Shown: positions 19,489-28,569 of the stretch, one piece after another
Position numbering within the stretch: position 1 is the first letter of the stretch
Layout: every line of letters starts with the position of its first letter
Source of the DNA: Thiohalocapsa marina
GTDB taxonomy: Bacteria; Pseudomonadota; Gammaproteobacteria; Chromatiales; Chromatiaceae
Length of the DNA stretch: 64,000 nucleotides
Reading direction: 5' to 3'
Assembly: GCF_008632335.1 (NCBI RefSeq)
Contig: NZ_VWXX01000007.1
Coordinates: 111,731-175,730, forward strand
Notes under the pieces: model-generated
Database searches by the model: none
What the model was told of the DNA's origin: nothing
Seen by the model: only the letters and a program-made list of their open reading frames with translations
Program-made: the position numbers and the translations under genes

Positions 19489-20850
19489 GGCATCCGGTTT
19501 ACCCCGAATACAAGGAGAGCGGCGTCCAGTGGCTGGGGCCTGTGCCGGGGCATTGGGAGGTGAAGCGCGGTCGGTTCGCTATGCGCGTAAATCCACCCGC
19601 ACCATTACTCCGCAATCTGGAAGAAGACCAAGAAATTTCGTTTGTCCCAATGGATGCCGTAAACGAAAACGGCGGTATCCGACTTGACCAGACAAGGGTA
19701 AAGGCTGAGGTCGGTGGGGGATACACCGAGTTTCAGAATGGTGATGTTGTCATCGCCAAGATCACGCCTTGCTTCGAAAACGGCAAAGGTTCGATCGCGA
19801 CTGGTCTGGTCAATTCGGCAGCCTATGGAACAACCGAATTGCATGTGCTGCGAGCATCTCAGGCGCTTGATTATCGTTTTTTGTTCTACCTCACCATCAC
19901 AGACAGCTACCGTAAGCTCGGAGAATCGGAAATGTATGGAGCGGGTGGGCAAAAGCGTGTGCCACCGGAATTCTGCAAGGATTTTCTGACACCGTTACCC
20001 CCTCTCCCCGAACAAACCGCCATCGCCGATTTTCTCGACCGGGAGACGGGGCGGATCGATACGCTGGTGGCGAAGAAGCGGCGGCTGATCGCGTTGCTCA
20101 GGGAGAAGCGCACCGCCCTCATCTCCCGCACAGTCACCCGTGGCCTGCCTGAAGCCACCGCCCGCGAATTCGGCCTCGAACCCCACACCCGCTTCAAGGA
20201 CTCCGGCATCGAATGGCTGGGCCAGGTGCCGGAGGGGTGGGAGGTGCTGCCGTTCACAAAAATACGTTGATGACAAGTCTGATTATCGAGGCAAGACGCC
20301 AGAAAAAAACAGATGACGGAATCTTTCTTGTAACGGCAAAGAATGTTCGGATGGGCTTCATCGATTACGAGGCGTCCAAAGAGTACGTTGCCGAAGAGGA
20401 TTACGATGAAATCATGCGACGAGGACTGCCGAAGCTGGGAGATATTCTCTTCACAACAGAAGCACCTTTGGGGAATGTTGCGCTTGTAGACGATGAAAAC
20501 GTAGCAATGGCCCAACGAATTATTCGCTTCCGGATGAAGAAGGTCAGATTCGAATCGAGTTTCACACTCTATGAAATGATGTCAGATCATTTCCAAAATC
20601 AACTCAAAAGCCTATCCACTGGGTCGACTGCTGAGGGGTTGAAGGCCAGCAAGCTCACAATACTGAAAATAATTTCTCCCCCTCTCCACGAACAAACCGC
20701 CATTGCCACCTATCTTGACCGCGAGACCGCCAAAATCGACCGGCTGGTGGCAAAGGTCGATGCGGCCATCGCCTGCTTGCAGTAGTATCGCACCTCCCTG
20801 ATCACCGCCGCCGTGACCGGCAAGATCGATGTTCGGGAGGCGGTAGCATG
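19485..20850 (+). pseudogene. hsdS: Type I restriction specificity subunit, degraded
   Basis: HsdS provides DNA target recognition. The first target-recognition domain and central conserved helix are intact (19485 to about 20265: LPPLPEQTAIADFLDRETG is the usual TRD end). Then the frame shifts twice: DDKSDYRGKTPE is read in a second frame from 20269, and from the A-rich run near 20310 the third frame continues TDDGIFLVTAKN. A second TRD end (HEQTAIATYLDRETAKIDRL) follows, but a TAG at 20783 replaces the expected GAG codon; beyond it YRTSLITAAVTGKIDVR continues in frame to a TGA overlapping the FRG gene start. Three lesions make it a clear pseudogene. Confidence 0.88.
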
Positions 20851-21774
20851 AACGAGTTCACCATCAACAGCTTTGAAGAGTATCTCCGAATCGTTAGTGA
20901 CGATATCGGCGTCACCGATCAAAAAGGCCAGCGCAAGCGCCGCTATTTTCGCGGCCAGACCAAGCGGGCCTTCGAAGGTTATGACCTAAAACCCTCCATC
21001 GGTCGCTATGCCCACCTGAACAGCCTGCCGCCCGCCGAGCGCGACCGGCTGGAAAACGAGGTGCTGGAGACCTTCAGCAACCACCTGCTCACCTATGTGA
21101 ATCACCTGCCGCGCAATGACTGGGAGGCACTGGCCATCGCCCAGCACCACGGCCTGCCGACCCGTTTCATGGACTGGACCACCAACCCGCTGGTGGCGCT
21201 CTACTTTGCCTGCCGTGATTCCAAGAAAGACAAGGCCGGCAACCCGCACGACAGCGCCGTTTATGTGCTGATCAGCGAGCCGCCGCGCTTCAGCGAATTG
21301 CGCCGCCAGCAGAAGAACGGCGCGGCCAGCGCGGAGGAGCCGGAATCCGCTGCGCCCGTTTCAGGCGACGACGACGGCTACGACGACTTCGGGCTGGATG
21401 AAAGCGGCGAACCGCTGGTGCTCGCGGACGACGAGCTGGAAACGGCCACCGCCACCCGGCCCCGTACACAGCCGGAACCCACCAAAGAAGGCGAGCTGTC
21501 GCCCTTCGACATCAGCGGTAACGTCATCTACGACCCGCCGCACGTCTCGCCGCGCATCCGCGCTCAGGACGGGGTACTGCTGGCCTGCCATCAGCCGATG
21601 CAGCCTCTGGAGGAAAAGGACGTGCTCGAGCTGGTGATCAGTCAAGCCGCCCATGACGACATTCGCCGCCGACTGGACCAGTACGGCGTCTTTGACAAAC
21701 AGCTGTTCCCCGATCTCGACGGCATCGCCAAGTGGCTCAAGTATCGGGTGTTCAAGATCAACGGAATGACCTGA
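20848..21774 (+). CDS. FRG domain protein
   Basis: 308 residues. The N-terminal half has the FRG domain hallmarks: the YFRGQTKR motif (Phe-Arg-Gly) and AIAQHHGLPTRFMDWTTNPLVALYFA. A variable acidic linker (about 155-215) with GDDDGYDDFGLDES separates it from the C-terminal part. FRG-domain proteins are found in defence and toxin loci; the biochemical activity is not established. The start overlaps the original hsdS stop, so it belongs to the type I operon. Confidence 0.85.
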   Translation: MNEFTINSFEEYLRIVSDDIGVTDQKGQRKRRYFRGQTKRAFEGYDLKPSIGRYAHLNSLPPAERDRLENEVLETFSNHLLTYVNHLPRNDWEALAIAQHHGLPTRFMDWTTNPLVALYFACRDSKKDKAGNPHDSAVYVLISEPPRFSELRRQQKNGAASAEEPESAAPVSGDDDGYDDFGLDESGEPLVLADDELETATATRPRTQPEPTKEGELSPFDISGNVIYDPPHVSPRIRAQDGVLLACHQPMQPLEEKDVLELVISQAAHDDIRRRLDQYGVFDKQLFPDLDGIAKWLKYRVFKINGMT

Positions 21775-21785
21775 GGGGAAGCGCT

Positions 21786-24700
21786 ATGAGCCAGACCACC
21801 GAAAAAGCCTTCGAATCCTACGTGGAGCAAATGCTGCTAGCCAAGGGCTGGCAACCGGGCAACGTGAGCGGCTGGGACCGGGAGCGGGCGTTCTTCCCGC
21901 ATGCGATCACCGATTTTATTGCCGCCACCCAGCCGCAGCTGTGGGAGGCGATGCGCACCCAGCACGGGACGCAACTGGAGGCGATGCTGCTCTCCACCCT
22001 GGTCAAGGAGCTGGCCATTAAGGGCTCCCTGCATGTGCTGCGCCACGGCTTCAAGTTCTACGGCAAGACCTTCCGGCTGGCCTACTTCAAACCCGCCCAT
22101 GGCCTCAATGAGGAGGTGCTGGCGCAGTACCGGGCCAACCAGCTCACCGTCACCCGGCAGGTGCCCTGCCATCCGGGCGACCACTCCACCGTTGACCTAG
22201 TCTTTGCCGTAAACGGCCTGCCGGTGGGGACCTGCGAGCTGAAAAACCCCTGGACCGGCCAGAGCTGGCGCCATGCGGTGCGCCAGTACAAGGAGGACCG
22301 CAACCCGCGCGCGCCGTTGTTCGAGTTCAAGCAGCGGGCGCTGGTGCACTTTGCCGCCGACCCGGACGAGGTGCACATGGCCACCCGGCTGGCCGGGGGC
22401 AAGACCTTCTTCCTCCCCTTCAATCGCGGCAGCCACCCCGGCGAGGTGCAGTGCGGCGCGGGCAACCCGCAGCACCCTTCCGGCTACCGCAGCGGCTATT
22501 TTTGGGAAGAGGTGCTGGAGCGCGAGAGCTTCCTTGACATTCTCGGCCACTTTATCTTCATCGAGAAGAAGGAAGAGAAGGTGGACGACGGCAAAGGCGG
22601 CAGCCGCATGGTGAGCCGGGAAGCGATGATCTTCCCGCGTTACCACCAGCTCGACGCCACCCGCAAACTGATCGTTGCCGCCCGCGCCGAGGGGCCGGGG
22701 CAGAACTACCTGATCCAGCATTCGGCAGGCAGCGGCAAGACCAACTCCATCTCCTGGCTGTCGCACCGGCTGGCGAGCCTGCACGATGGCGACGATCACA
22801 AGGTGTTCGACTGTGTGATCGTCATCACCGACCGGCAGGTGCTCGACCGCCAGTTGCAGGATGCCATCTACCAGATTGAACACGCCCAGGGGGTGGTCAA
22901 GGCCATCGATCAGGATTCGAAGCAGCTGGCCGAGGCGTTGATCGACGGCACCCGGATCGTCGTCACCACCTTGCAGAAGTTCCCCTTTGTGCTGCGCGGC
23001 CTGCTCCATGCCGCTGGGGCCGAGAGCGCGGACGCGCCGGATGAAGCGGCCAAGGCACAGGCCAAGGCCTGGGAGGCGGAGATTGGCAAGCGCCGTTATG
23101 CGGTGATTGTGGATGAGGCGCACTCCTCCCAGACCGGCGAGACGGCGCGGGAGCTGAAGGCGATTCTGGGTGCGAACACGGGTGGCAACGGCGACGAGGA
23201 GGAGTCGGACTGGGAAGACCGCCTGAATGAGGTGATGGCCTCGCGCGGTCGGCAACAAAATTTGAGCTTTTTCGCCTACACCGCTACCCCCAAAGGCAAG
23301 ACGCTGGAGCTGTTTGGCCGCACCGGGGTCAGCGGCAAGCCGGAACCCTTCCACCTCTACAGCATGCGCCAGGCCATTGAGGAACGGTTCATCCTCGACG
23401 TGTTGCAGAACTACACCACCTACAAGACCTACTTCAAACTGGTCAAGGCGGTGGAAGACGATCCCGATCTGCCGAAGAAGAAGGCGGCGCGGGCGCTGGC
23501 CAAGTTCCTGGTGATGCACCCGACCAATATTGCCCAGAAGATCGAGGTGATCGTCGAGCACTTCCGCAACCATGTCCGCACCCACCTGGGCGGGCGGGCC
23601 AAAGCGATGGTGGTCACCAGTTCGCGTCTTCAGGCGGTGAAGTACATGGAGGCCTTTCAGCGTTACATCGGCGAACACGGTTACGACGACATCCGGCCGC
23701 TGGTGGCCTTCAGCGGCAAGGTGCGCGACCCGGAAACCGGCCTGGAATACACCGAACCGGGGATGAATACCGATGTGGTGAGCGGCAAGCCGATCAGCGA
23801 AAAGCAGCTGCCGGAACGCTTCGCCTCGCCCGATTACCAGGTGCTGCTGGTGGCCAACAAGTACCAGACCGGCTTCGACCAGCCTCTGCTGATGGCGATG
23901 TACGTGGACAAGCGGCTCGACGGTGTGCAGGCGGTACAGACCCTGTCGCGCCTCAACCGCATGATACCAGGCAAGGAGACGCCCTTCGTACTCGATTTCG
24001 TCAACGAGGCCGAGGACATCTACCGCGCCTTCAAGCCCTACTACGATGCCACCAGCCTGCAGGAGAGCTCCGACCCCACCCAGCTCGAACAGCTCAAGCA
24101 CGAGCTGGATGCCTTTCAGGTCTACCACTGGAACGAGGTGGAGGCCTTTGCCCGCATCTTCTACCGGGTGCCGGGCAAACAAAACCCCGCCGACCACGCC
24201 CACCTGCAGCGCCATCTGCAACCGGCAATGGATCGCTTCAAGGCGATGGAGGACGAGGAACAGCGCAACGAATTCCGTGACAAGCTGAGCGGCTACGTGA
24301 AGGTGTATAGCTTCCTGAGCCAGATCATCCCCTACGGCGACCCCGACCTGGAGATGCTCTACAGCTTCGGCCGGTTCCTGCTGCCCCACCTGCCTCTGGA
24401 GCGTGACACCAGCGCAGTCAAGCTGGGTGACGAAGTGGGCCTGCAGTACTACCGCCTGCAACGGGTCTTTTCCGGGGCCATCGAACTGCGCGAGGGCGAA
24501 GGCGAGTACGGCGTGAAGAGCCCCACGGACGTCGGCACCGGCAAGGCCAAGGAGGAGAAAGCACCACTTTCGGAGATCATCGAGGTGCTGAACGACCGCT
24601 TTGGCACCAATTTTACCGAGGAGGACCGGTTGTTCTTCGAGCAGATCAAAGAGAAGGCCACCAATACCCCGGAAGTGGTCCGCCTGCGCCAGGCCAACCC

Positions 24701-24896
24701 CTTCGATAAATTTCAGTTGGGCCTGCGTCAGATGCTGGAAGACCTGATGATTCAGCGCATGAATGAGAACGACAAGATCGTCTCGCGCTACATGGATGAC
24801 AAAGCCTTTGAGGACGCGGCCTTTGCGGTGCTTTCGAAGGTGATTTACGACACCATCCCGGCAACGGATGCGGTGGATTCTGGTGGTGAGCGATGA
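21786..24896 (+). CDS. hsdR: Type I restriction endonuclease subunit R
   Basis: HsdR translocates and cleaves unmethylated DNA as part of the HsdR2M2S complex. 1036 residues. N-terminal PD-(D/E)XK nuclease with DLVFAVNGLPVGTCELKN; SF2 motor with Walker A SAGSGKT and the DEAH box VDEAHSSQ; later SF2 motifs include YTATPKG and TGFDQP. The ATG at 21786 has a GGGGAA ribosome site. The gene is intact, but with hsdM and hsdS broken it probably has no function alone. Confidence 0.93.
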   Translation: MSQTTEKAFESYVEQMLLAKGWQPGNVSGWDRERAFFPHAITDFIAATQPQLWEAMRTQHGTQLEAMLLSTLVKELAIKGSLHVLRHGFKFYGKTFRLAYFKPAHGLNEEVLAQYRANQLTVTRQVPCHPGDHSTVDLVFAVNGLPVGTCELKNPWTGQSWRHAVRQYKEDRNPRAPLFEFKQRALVHFAADPDEVHMATRLAGGKTFFLPFNRGSHPGEVQCGAGNPQHPSGYRSGYFWEEVLERESFLDILGHFIFIEKKEEKVDDGKGGSRMVSREAMIFPRYHQLDATRKLIVAARAEGPGQNYLIQHSAGSGKTNSISWLSHRLASLHDGDDHKVFDCVIVITDRQVLDRQLQDAIYQIEHAQGVVKAIDQDSKQLAEALIDGTRIVVTTLQKFPFVLRGLLHAAGAESADAPDEAAKAQAKAWEAEIGKRRYAVIVDEAHSSQTGETARELKAILGANTGGNGDEEESDWEDRLNEVMASRGRQQNLSFFAYTATPKGKTLELFGRTGVSGKPEPFHLYSMRQAIEERFILDVLQNYTTYKTYFKLVKAVEDDPDLPKKKAARALAKFLVMHPTNIAQKIEVIVEHFRNHVRTHLGGRAKAMVVTSSRLQAVKYMEAFQRYIGEHGYDDIRPLVAFSGKVRDPETGLEYTEPGMNTDVVSGKPISEKQLPERFASPDYQVLLVANKYQTGFDQPLLMAMYVDKRLDGVQAVQTLSRLNRMIPGKETPFVLDFVNEAEDIYRAFKPYYDATSLQESSDPTQLEQLKHELDAFQVYHWNEVEAFARIFYRVPGKQNPADHAHLQRHLQPAMDRFKAMEDEEQRNEFRDKLSGYVKVYSFLSQIIPYGDPDLEMLYSFGRFLLPHLPLERDTSAVKLGDEVGLQYYRLQRVFSGAIELREGEGEYGVKSPTDVGTGKAKEEKAPLSEIIEVLNDRFGTNFTEEDRLFFEQIKEKATNTPEVVRLRQANPFDKFQLGLRQMLEDLMIQRMNENDKIVSRYMDDKAFEDAAFAVLSKVIYDTIPATDAVDSGGER

Positions 24897-25045
24897 AAAC
24901 CTTTCTGCCTCAATTCCCCATCACAAACCGCATGACCCAGGCGATCACCCGCATCGAACGGGCATCTGTTGCGTGGAATCGTGTTGAGCTGGGGCACTGC
25001 GCGACATGGTTTGCGCCGCTTCAATTAGCGAGGGAGGCGACATGA
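24893..25045 (+). pseudogene. Short coupled ORF, possible remnant
   Basis: A 50-codon frame whose ATG overlaps the hsdR stop (ATGA) and whose stop overlaps the fic start. It begins MKTFLPQFPITNRMTQAITR; the segment FPITNRMTQAITRIERA resembles the beginning of some Fic-type proteins, then becomes unrelated. It may be a truncated remnant, or just a coupling leader. Confidence 0.4.
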
Positions 25046-26058
25046 AATATCAGCCCCCCTACACCATCACTCCGGCGATTGTGAATCTGGTCGCCGAGAT
25101 CGGCGAGATCATCGGCCGCTACACCGTGCTGGCCGAACAGAACCTGACTCCGCGCCTGCGCCGTGAGAACCGCATCCGCACCATCCAGGCCTCGCTGGCC
25201 ATTGAGAACAACACGCTCACCCTTGAACAGGTGACCGCCGTGATTGAGGGCAAACGGGTTTTGGGACACCCCCGCGAAATTCAGGAGGTGCGTAACGCCT
25301 TTGCGACCTACGAAGCCATGGAGGAATGGGACGTCAGTGTCGAGAAGGATCTGTTGGCGGCGCACGAGTTGTTAATGCGCGGGCTGGTGGATGAAACAGG
25401 TCGATATCGATCCGGCGGGGTCGGCATCTTCCGGGGAGAACAGCTGGTTCACATGGCTCCACCTGCTGATCGTGTGCCCAAGCTGATGGCGGATCTGCTG
25501 GATTGGCTGGCAACTACCCGCGAGCATCCCTTGGTGGCCAGTTGCATTTTTCACTACGAGTTCGAATTCATCCACCCCTTTGCTGACGGCAACGGCCGCA
25601 TGGGTCGGTTGTGGCAAACCTTGATTCTCCGGAACTGGAAGCCGCTGCTGGCCTACCTGCCGGTGGAGACCGTAATCCGTGATCGCCAGGAAGATTATTA
25701 CCGGGTAATCGCGGTGGCCGACAGCCAAGCGGATGCCACTCCTTTTGTCGAGTTCATGCTGGGTGCGCTGCGCGATGCCGTGCGCGAGGCTGTGTCGACC
25801 GACCATGTAGGCGACCAAGTAACCGACCAAGTAGCGGCATTGATCCGTGCGATTGGGATCGGCGAGTTGGGCAGCAACGATTTGATGCAGGCTTTGGGTT
25901 TGTCACACCGGCCCACGTTCCGGAACAACTACCTCAACCCGGCCATGGAAGACGAGTGGATCGAACGTACCCAACCCGATTCCCCGCGCAGCCCGACTCA
26001 GCGCTATCGGTTGACCGGTAAAGGCCATCGGTGGCTGCAACACCATGCCGACGAGTAG
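25042..26058 (+). CDS. Fic family protein (probable AMP transferase)
   Basis: Fic enzymes transfer AMP (or similar) from nucleotides to proteins. 338 residues with the catalytic motif HPFADGNGRMGR at residues 178-189. The inhibitory helix motif (S/T)xxxE(G/N) is present before the core as S51-L-A-I-E55-N56, so this is a self-inhibited class II Fic. The C-terminal part looks like a winged HTH, including a repeated TDHVGDQVTDQV. ATG at 25042 overlaps the preceding ORF stop, linking it to the type I operon. Confidence 0.9.
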   Translation: MKYQPPYTITPAIVNLVAEIGEIIGRYTVLAEQNLTPRLRRENRIRTIQASLAIENNTLTLEQVTAVIEGKRVLGHPREIQEVRNAFATYEAMEEWDVSVEKDLLAAHELLMRGLVDETGRYRSGGVGIFRGEQLVHMAPPADRVPKLMADLLDWLATTREHPLVASCIFHYEFEFIHPFADGNGRMGRLWQTLILRNWKPLLAYLPVETVIRDRQEDYYRVIAVADSQADATPFVEFMLGALRDAVREAVSTDHVGDQVTDQVAALIRAIGIGELGSNDLMQALGLSHRPTFRNNYLNPAMEDEWIERTQPDSPRSPTQRYRLTGKGHRWLQHHADE

Positions 26059-26140
26059 AGGGATACTTGCGACAAACTCGCGACATGGCTTGTGACAACC
26101 GGGCCATGGCATATCAGGTCGATGGAGATATTGACAAGAG

Positions 26141-28540
26141 ATGGTATCGGGTGGCGAACAAGACGAACTACGGCGACTGCGCGAGGAGAACACCCGCCTC
26201 AAGGAACTGCTGACCCAGCACGGTATCGCCTGGCAAGAACCGACCATCCCTAAACCAGTCCCCGCCCCGACTGAATCCGCACCAGCCCAAACCCATTTCA
26301 GCACCGACGACAAGATCGCCCTGTTTCGCCGTCTGTTCCGGGGGCGGGAGGATGTCTACCCCCAACGCTGGGAGTCGGCCAAAGGCACGTCAGGCTATTC
26401 ACCGGCCTGCGGTAACGAGTGGAAGCCCGGTATCTGTCACAAGCCCCGGGTGAAATGCGGCGACTGTAACCAGCGCCAATTGCTGCCCGTGACCGATCAG
26501 GTGATCTACGACCATTTGGCCGGAAAACAGACCATCGGCCTCTATCCGCTCCTGATCGATGACAGTTGCTACTTTCTGGCGGCAGATTTCGATGAGGCCG
26601 ACTGGCGGGAAGATGCCAAGGCTTTCCAGCAATCCTGTCGGGAGCTCGGCATTCCGGCAGCGCTGGAGATTTCACGCTCCGGCAATGGCGCTCACGCCTG
26701 GATCTTTTTTGCCGAGCCGATTCCGGCCCGCGAGGCCCGGCAGCTCGGGGCCGCACTGATCAGCCACACCTGCGACCGCACCCGGCAATTGTCCCTGACC
26801 AGCTACGACCGCCTGTTTCCCAACCAGGACACCATGCCCAAGGGCGGCTTCGGCAATCTGATCTCGCTGCCCCTGCAGAAACAGCCGAGGGAATTAGGGC
26901 GCAGCGTGTTCGTTGATGAACAACTGCAACCACATTCAGACCAATGGGCTTTTCTGGCATCCATCCGTCCCATGTCTCGGCGGGACTTGGAAGACGCCAT
27001 CTTGCGGGCCAGCGGTGGCCGCAATCCCCTTGATGTGGCCTTTGCCACCGAGGAAGATGACAGCAAGCCATGGCAACGGCCATCTCCTGTACCCGCACGG
27101 ATTACCGATCCACTGCCGGAATCATTGACCCTGGTGCTGGCCAACCAGATTTTCATCGCCAAAGCCGATCTGCCGCAGCCACTGGCCAATCGCCTGATCC
27201 GGCTCGCCGCCTTCCAGAATCCGGAATTCTACAAGGCCCAGGCCATGCGTCTGCCGGTGTGGAACAAGCCGCGAATAGTCGGCTGCGCCGAAAATTTTCC
27301 CCAGCATATCGGCCTGCCGCGAGGCTGCCTCGATGCGGTGCTCGATCTGTTACAGGAGAACGATATTCGTCCGGAGCTACAGGACGAGCGCTTGGCGGGA
27401 CGGAAGGTGACGGCCAAATTCACCGGCACCTTGCGAAAGGATCAGAAAGCGGCGGTGCGGGAGACGCACAAACACGAGGTTGGCGTGCTCTGCGCCCCGA
27501 CGGCTTTCGGCAAGACCGTCACCGCCGCCGCCCTGATCGCTCGGCGCAAGGTCAGCACGCTGGTGATGGTCCATCGCACCGAATTGCTGCGCCAGTGGCA
27601 GGAGCGGTTGACTGGATTTCTGGAAATCCCCAAAGGGGGATTGGGCGTCATCGGCGGCGGCAAGAAGAAGCCATCCGGCAAGATCGATATAGCCGTCATG
27701 CAGTCTCTTTCCCGCCGGGAAGATCTGGGCGAGCTGCTCGACCAGTACGGGCAGATCATTATCGACGAATGCCATCACCTGTCGGCGTTCTCCTTCGAGA
27801 CTATCCTCAAGCAGGCCAAGGCGAAATTTGTTGTGGGCCTGACCGCCACACCGATACGGCGCGATGGGCATCAACCGATCATCTTCATGCAGTGCGGGCC
27901 GATCCGCCATAGTGCCGCCAGGCCGGAAACCGCCCCGGCGAAATTGGAGGTCTGGCCGAAGGTGCTGCCCGCACCGGAAATCCCGCCGGATTCACCAATT
28001 CAGGATGTGTTCCGCATCCTCGCGGGCGATGTGACCCGCAACCGGCGTATCGCCGGGGATGTGCTGGCCGCCTACCGCTCAGGGCGAAAGGTGTTGGTGC
28101 TTACCGAACGAACGGATCATCTGCCGCTGTTGCAAGAGGCGCTGGGAGATGAGGTCGAACACTGCTTTGTCCTGCATGGCCGTTTGTCAAAGAAGCAGCG
28201 AACGGCTGTGTTCGCGGAACTGGATGCGTTGGATGAGTCGGCACCGAGGGTGCTGCTCGCCACCGGCCGCCTGATCGGCGAAGGATTCGACCATCCACCG
28301 CTCGACACCCTGGTGTTGGCTATGCCGATCTCCTGGAAGGGAACCTTGCAGCAGTACGCCGGACGCCTGCACCGGGAACACGCCGACAAGCAGGATGTGC
28401 GTATCTACGACTATGCCGAGACCGATCAGCCCCAGCTCAGCCGCATGTGGAACAAACGTCAGCGCGGCTACCGAGCCATGGGGTACGAGATCAAACCGAT
28501 GGAGACCGTAGGTTTAGGAAACGGCACGATTTTAAAATAA
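26141..28540 (+). CDS. TOTE-type primase-helicase (AEP primase fused to SF2 helicase)
   Basis: 799 residues. A short N-terminal coiled coil (DELRRLREENTRLKELL) precedes an archaeo-eukaryotic-type primase domain with YFLAADFDEADW (acidic metal site) and SGNGAHAWIFF (the conserved His strand). The second half is an XPB-like SF2 helicase: Walker A APTAFGKT, DECH box IIDECHHLS, LTATPIRR, ATGRLIGEGFDHP and QYAGRLHRE. This fusion matches the primase-helicase of TOTE conflict systems, which are predicted counter-element systems; activity is inferred. 82 bp after fic, no terminator seen between. Confidence 0.85.
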   Translation: MVSGGEQDELRRLREENTRLKELLTQHGIAWQEPTIPKPVPAPTESAPAQTHFSTDDKIALFRRLFRGREDVYPQRWESAKGTSGYSPACGNEWKPGICHKPRVKCGDCNQRQLLPVTDQVIYDHLAGKQTIGLYPLLIDDSCYFLAADFDEADWREDAKAFQQSCRELGIPAALEISRSGNGAHAWIFFAEPIPAREARQLGAALISHTCDRTRQLSLTSYDRLFPNQDTMPKGGFGNLISLPLQKQPRELGRSVFVDEQLQPHSDQWAFLASIRPMSRRDLEDAILRASGGRNPLDVAFATEEDDSKPWQRPSPVPARITDPLPESLTLVLANQIFIAKADLPQPLANRLIRLAAFQNPEFYKAQAMRLPVWNKPRIVGCAENFPQHIGLPRGCLDAVLDLLQENDIRPELQDERLAGRKVTAKFTGTLRKDQKAAVRETHKHEVGVLCAPTAFGKTVTAAALIARRKVSTLVMVHRTELLRQWQERLTGFLEIPKGGLGVIGGGKKKPSGKIDIAVMQSLSRREDLGELLDQYGQIIIDECHHLSAFSFETILKQAKAKFVVGLTATPIRRDGHQPIIFMQCGPIRHSAARPETAPAKLEVWPKVLPAPEIPPDSPIQDVFRILAGDVTRNRRIAGDVLAAYRSGRKVLVLTERTDHLPLLQEALGDEVEHCFVLHGRLSKKQRTAVFAELDALDESAPRVLLATGRLIGEGFDHPPLDTLVLAMPISWKGTLQQYAGRLHREHADKQDVRIYDYAETDQPQLSRMWNKRQRGYRAMGYEIKPMETVGLGNGTILK

Positions 28541-28543
28541 GGC

Positions 28544-28569
28544 GAGCCGCTATTTTAGGTTAGCGGCTC
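28544..28569. terminator. Hairpin between convergent genes
   Basis: Perfect 9-bp stem GAGCCGCTA (28544-28552) with its complement (28561-28569) and loop TTTTAGGT. On the minus strand it is followed by CCTTATTTT, so it can end the ATPase transcript; it also lies just after the helicase stop. Confidence 0.6.
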
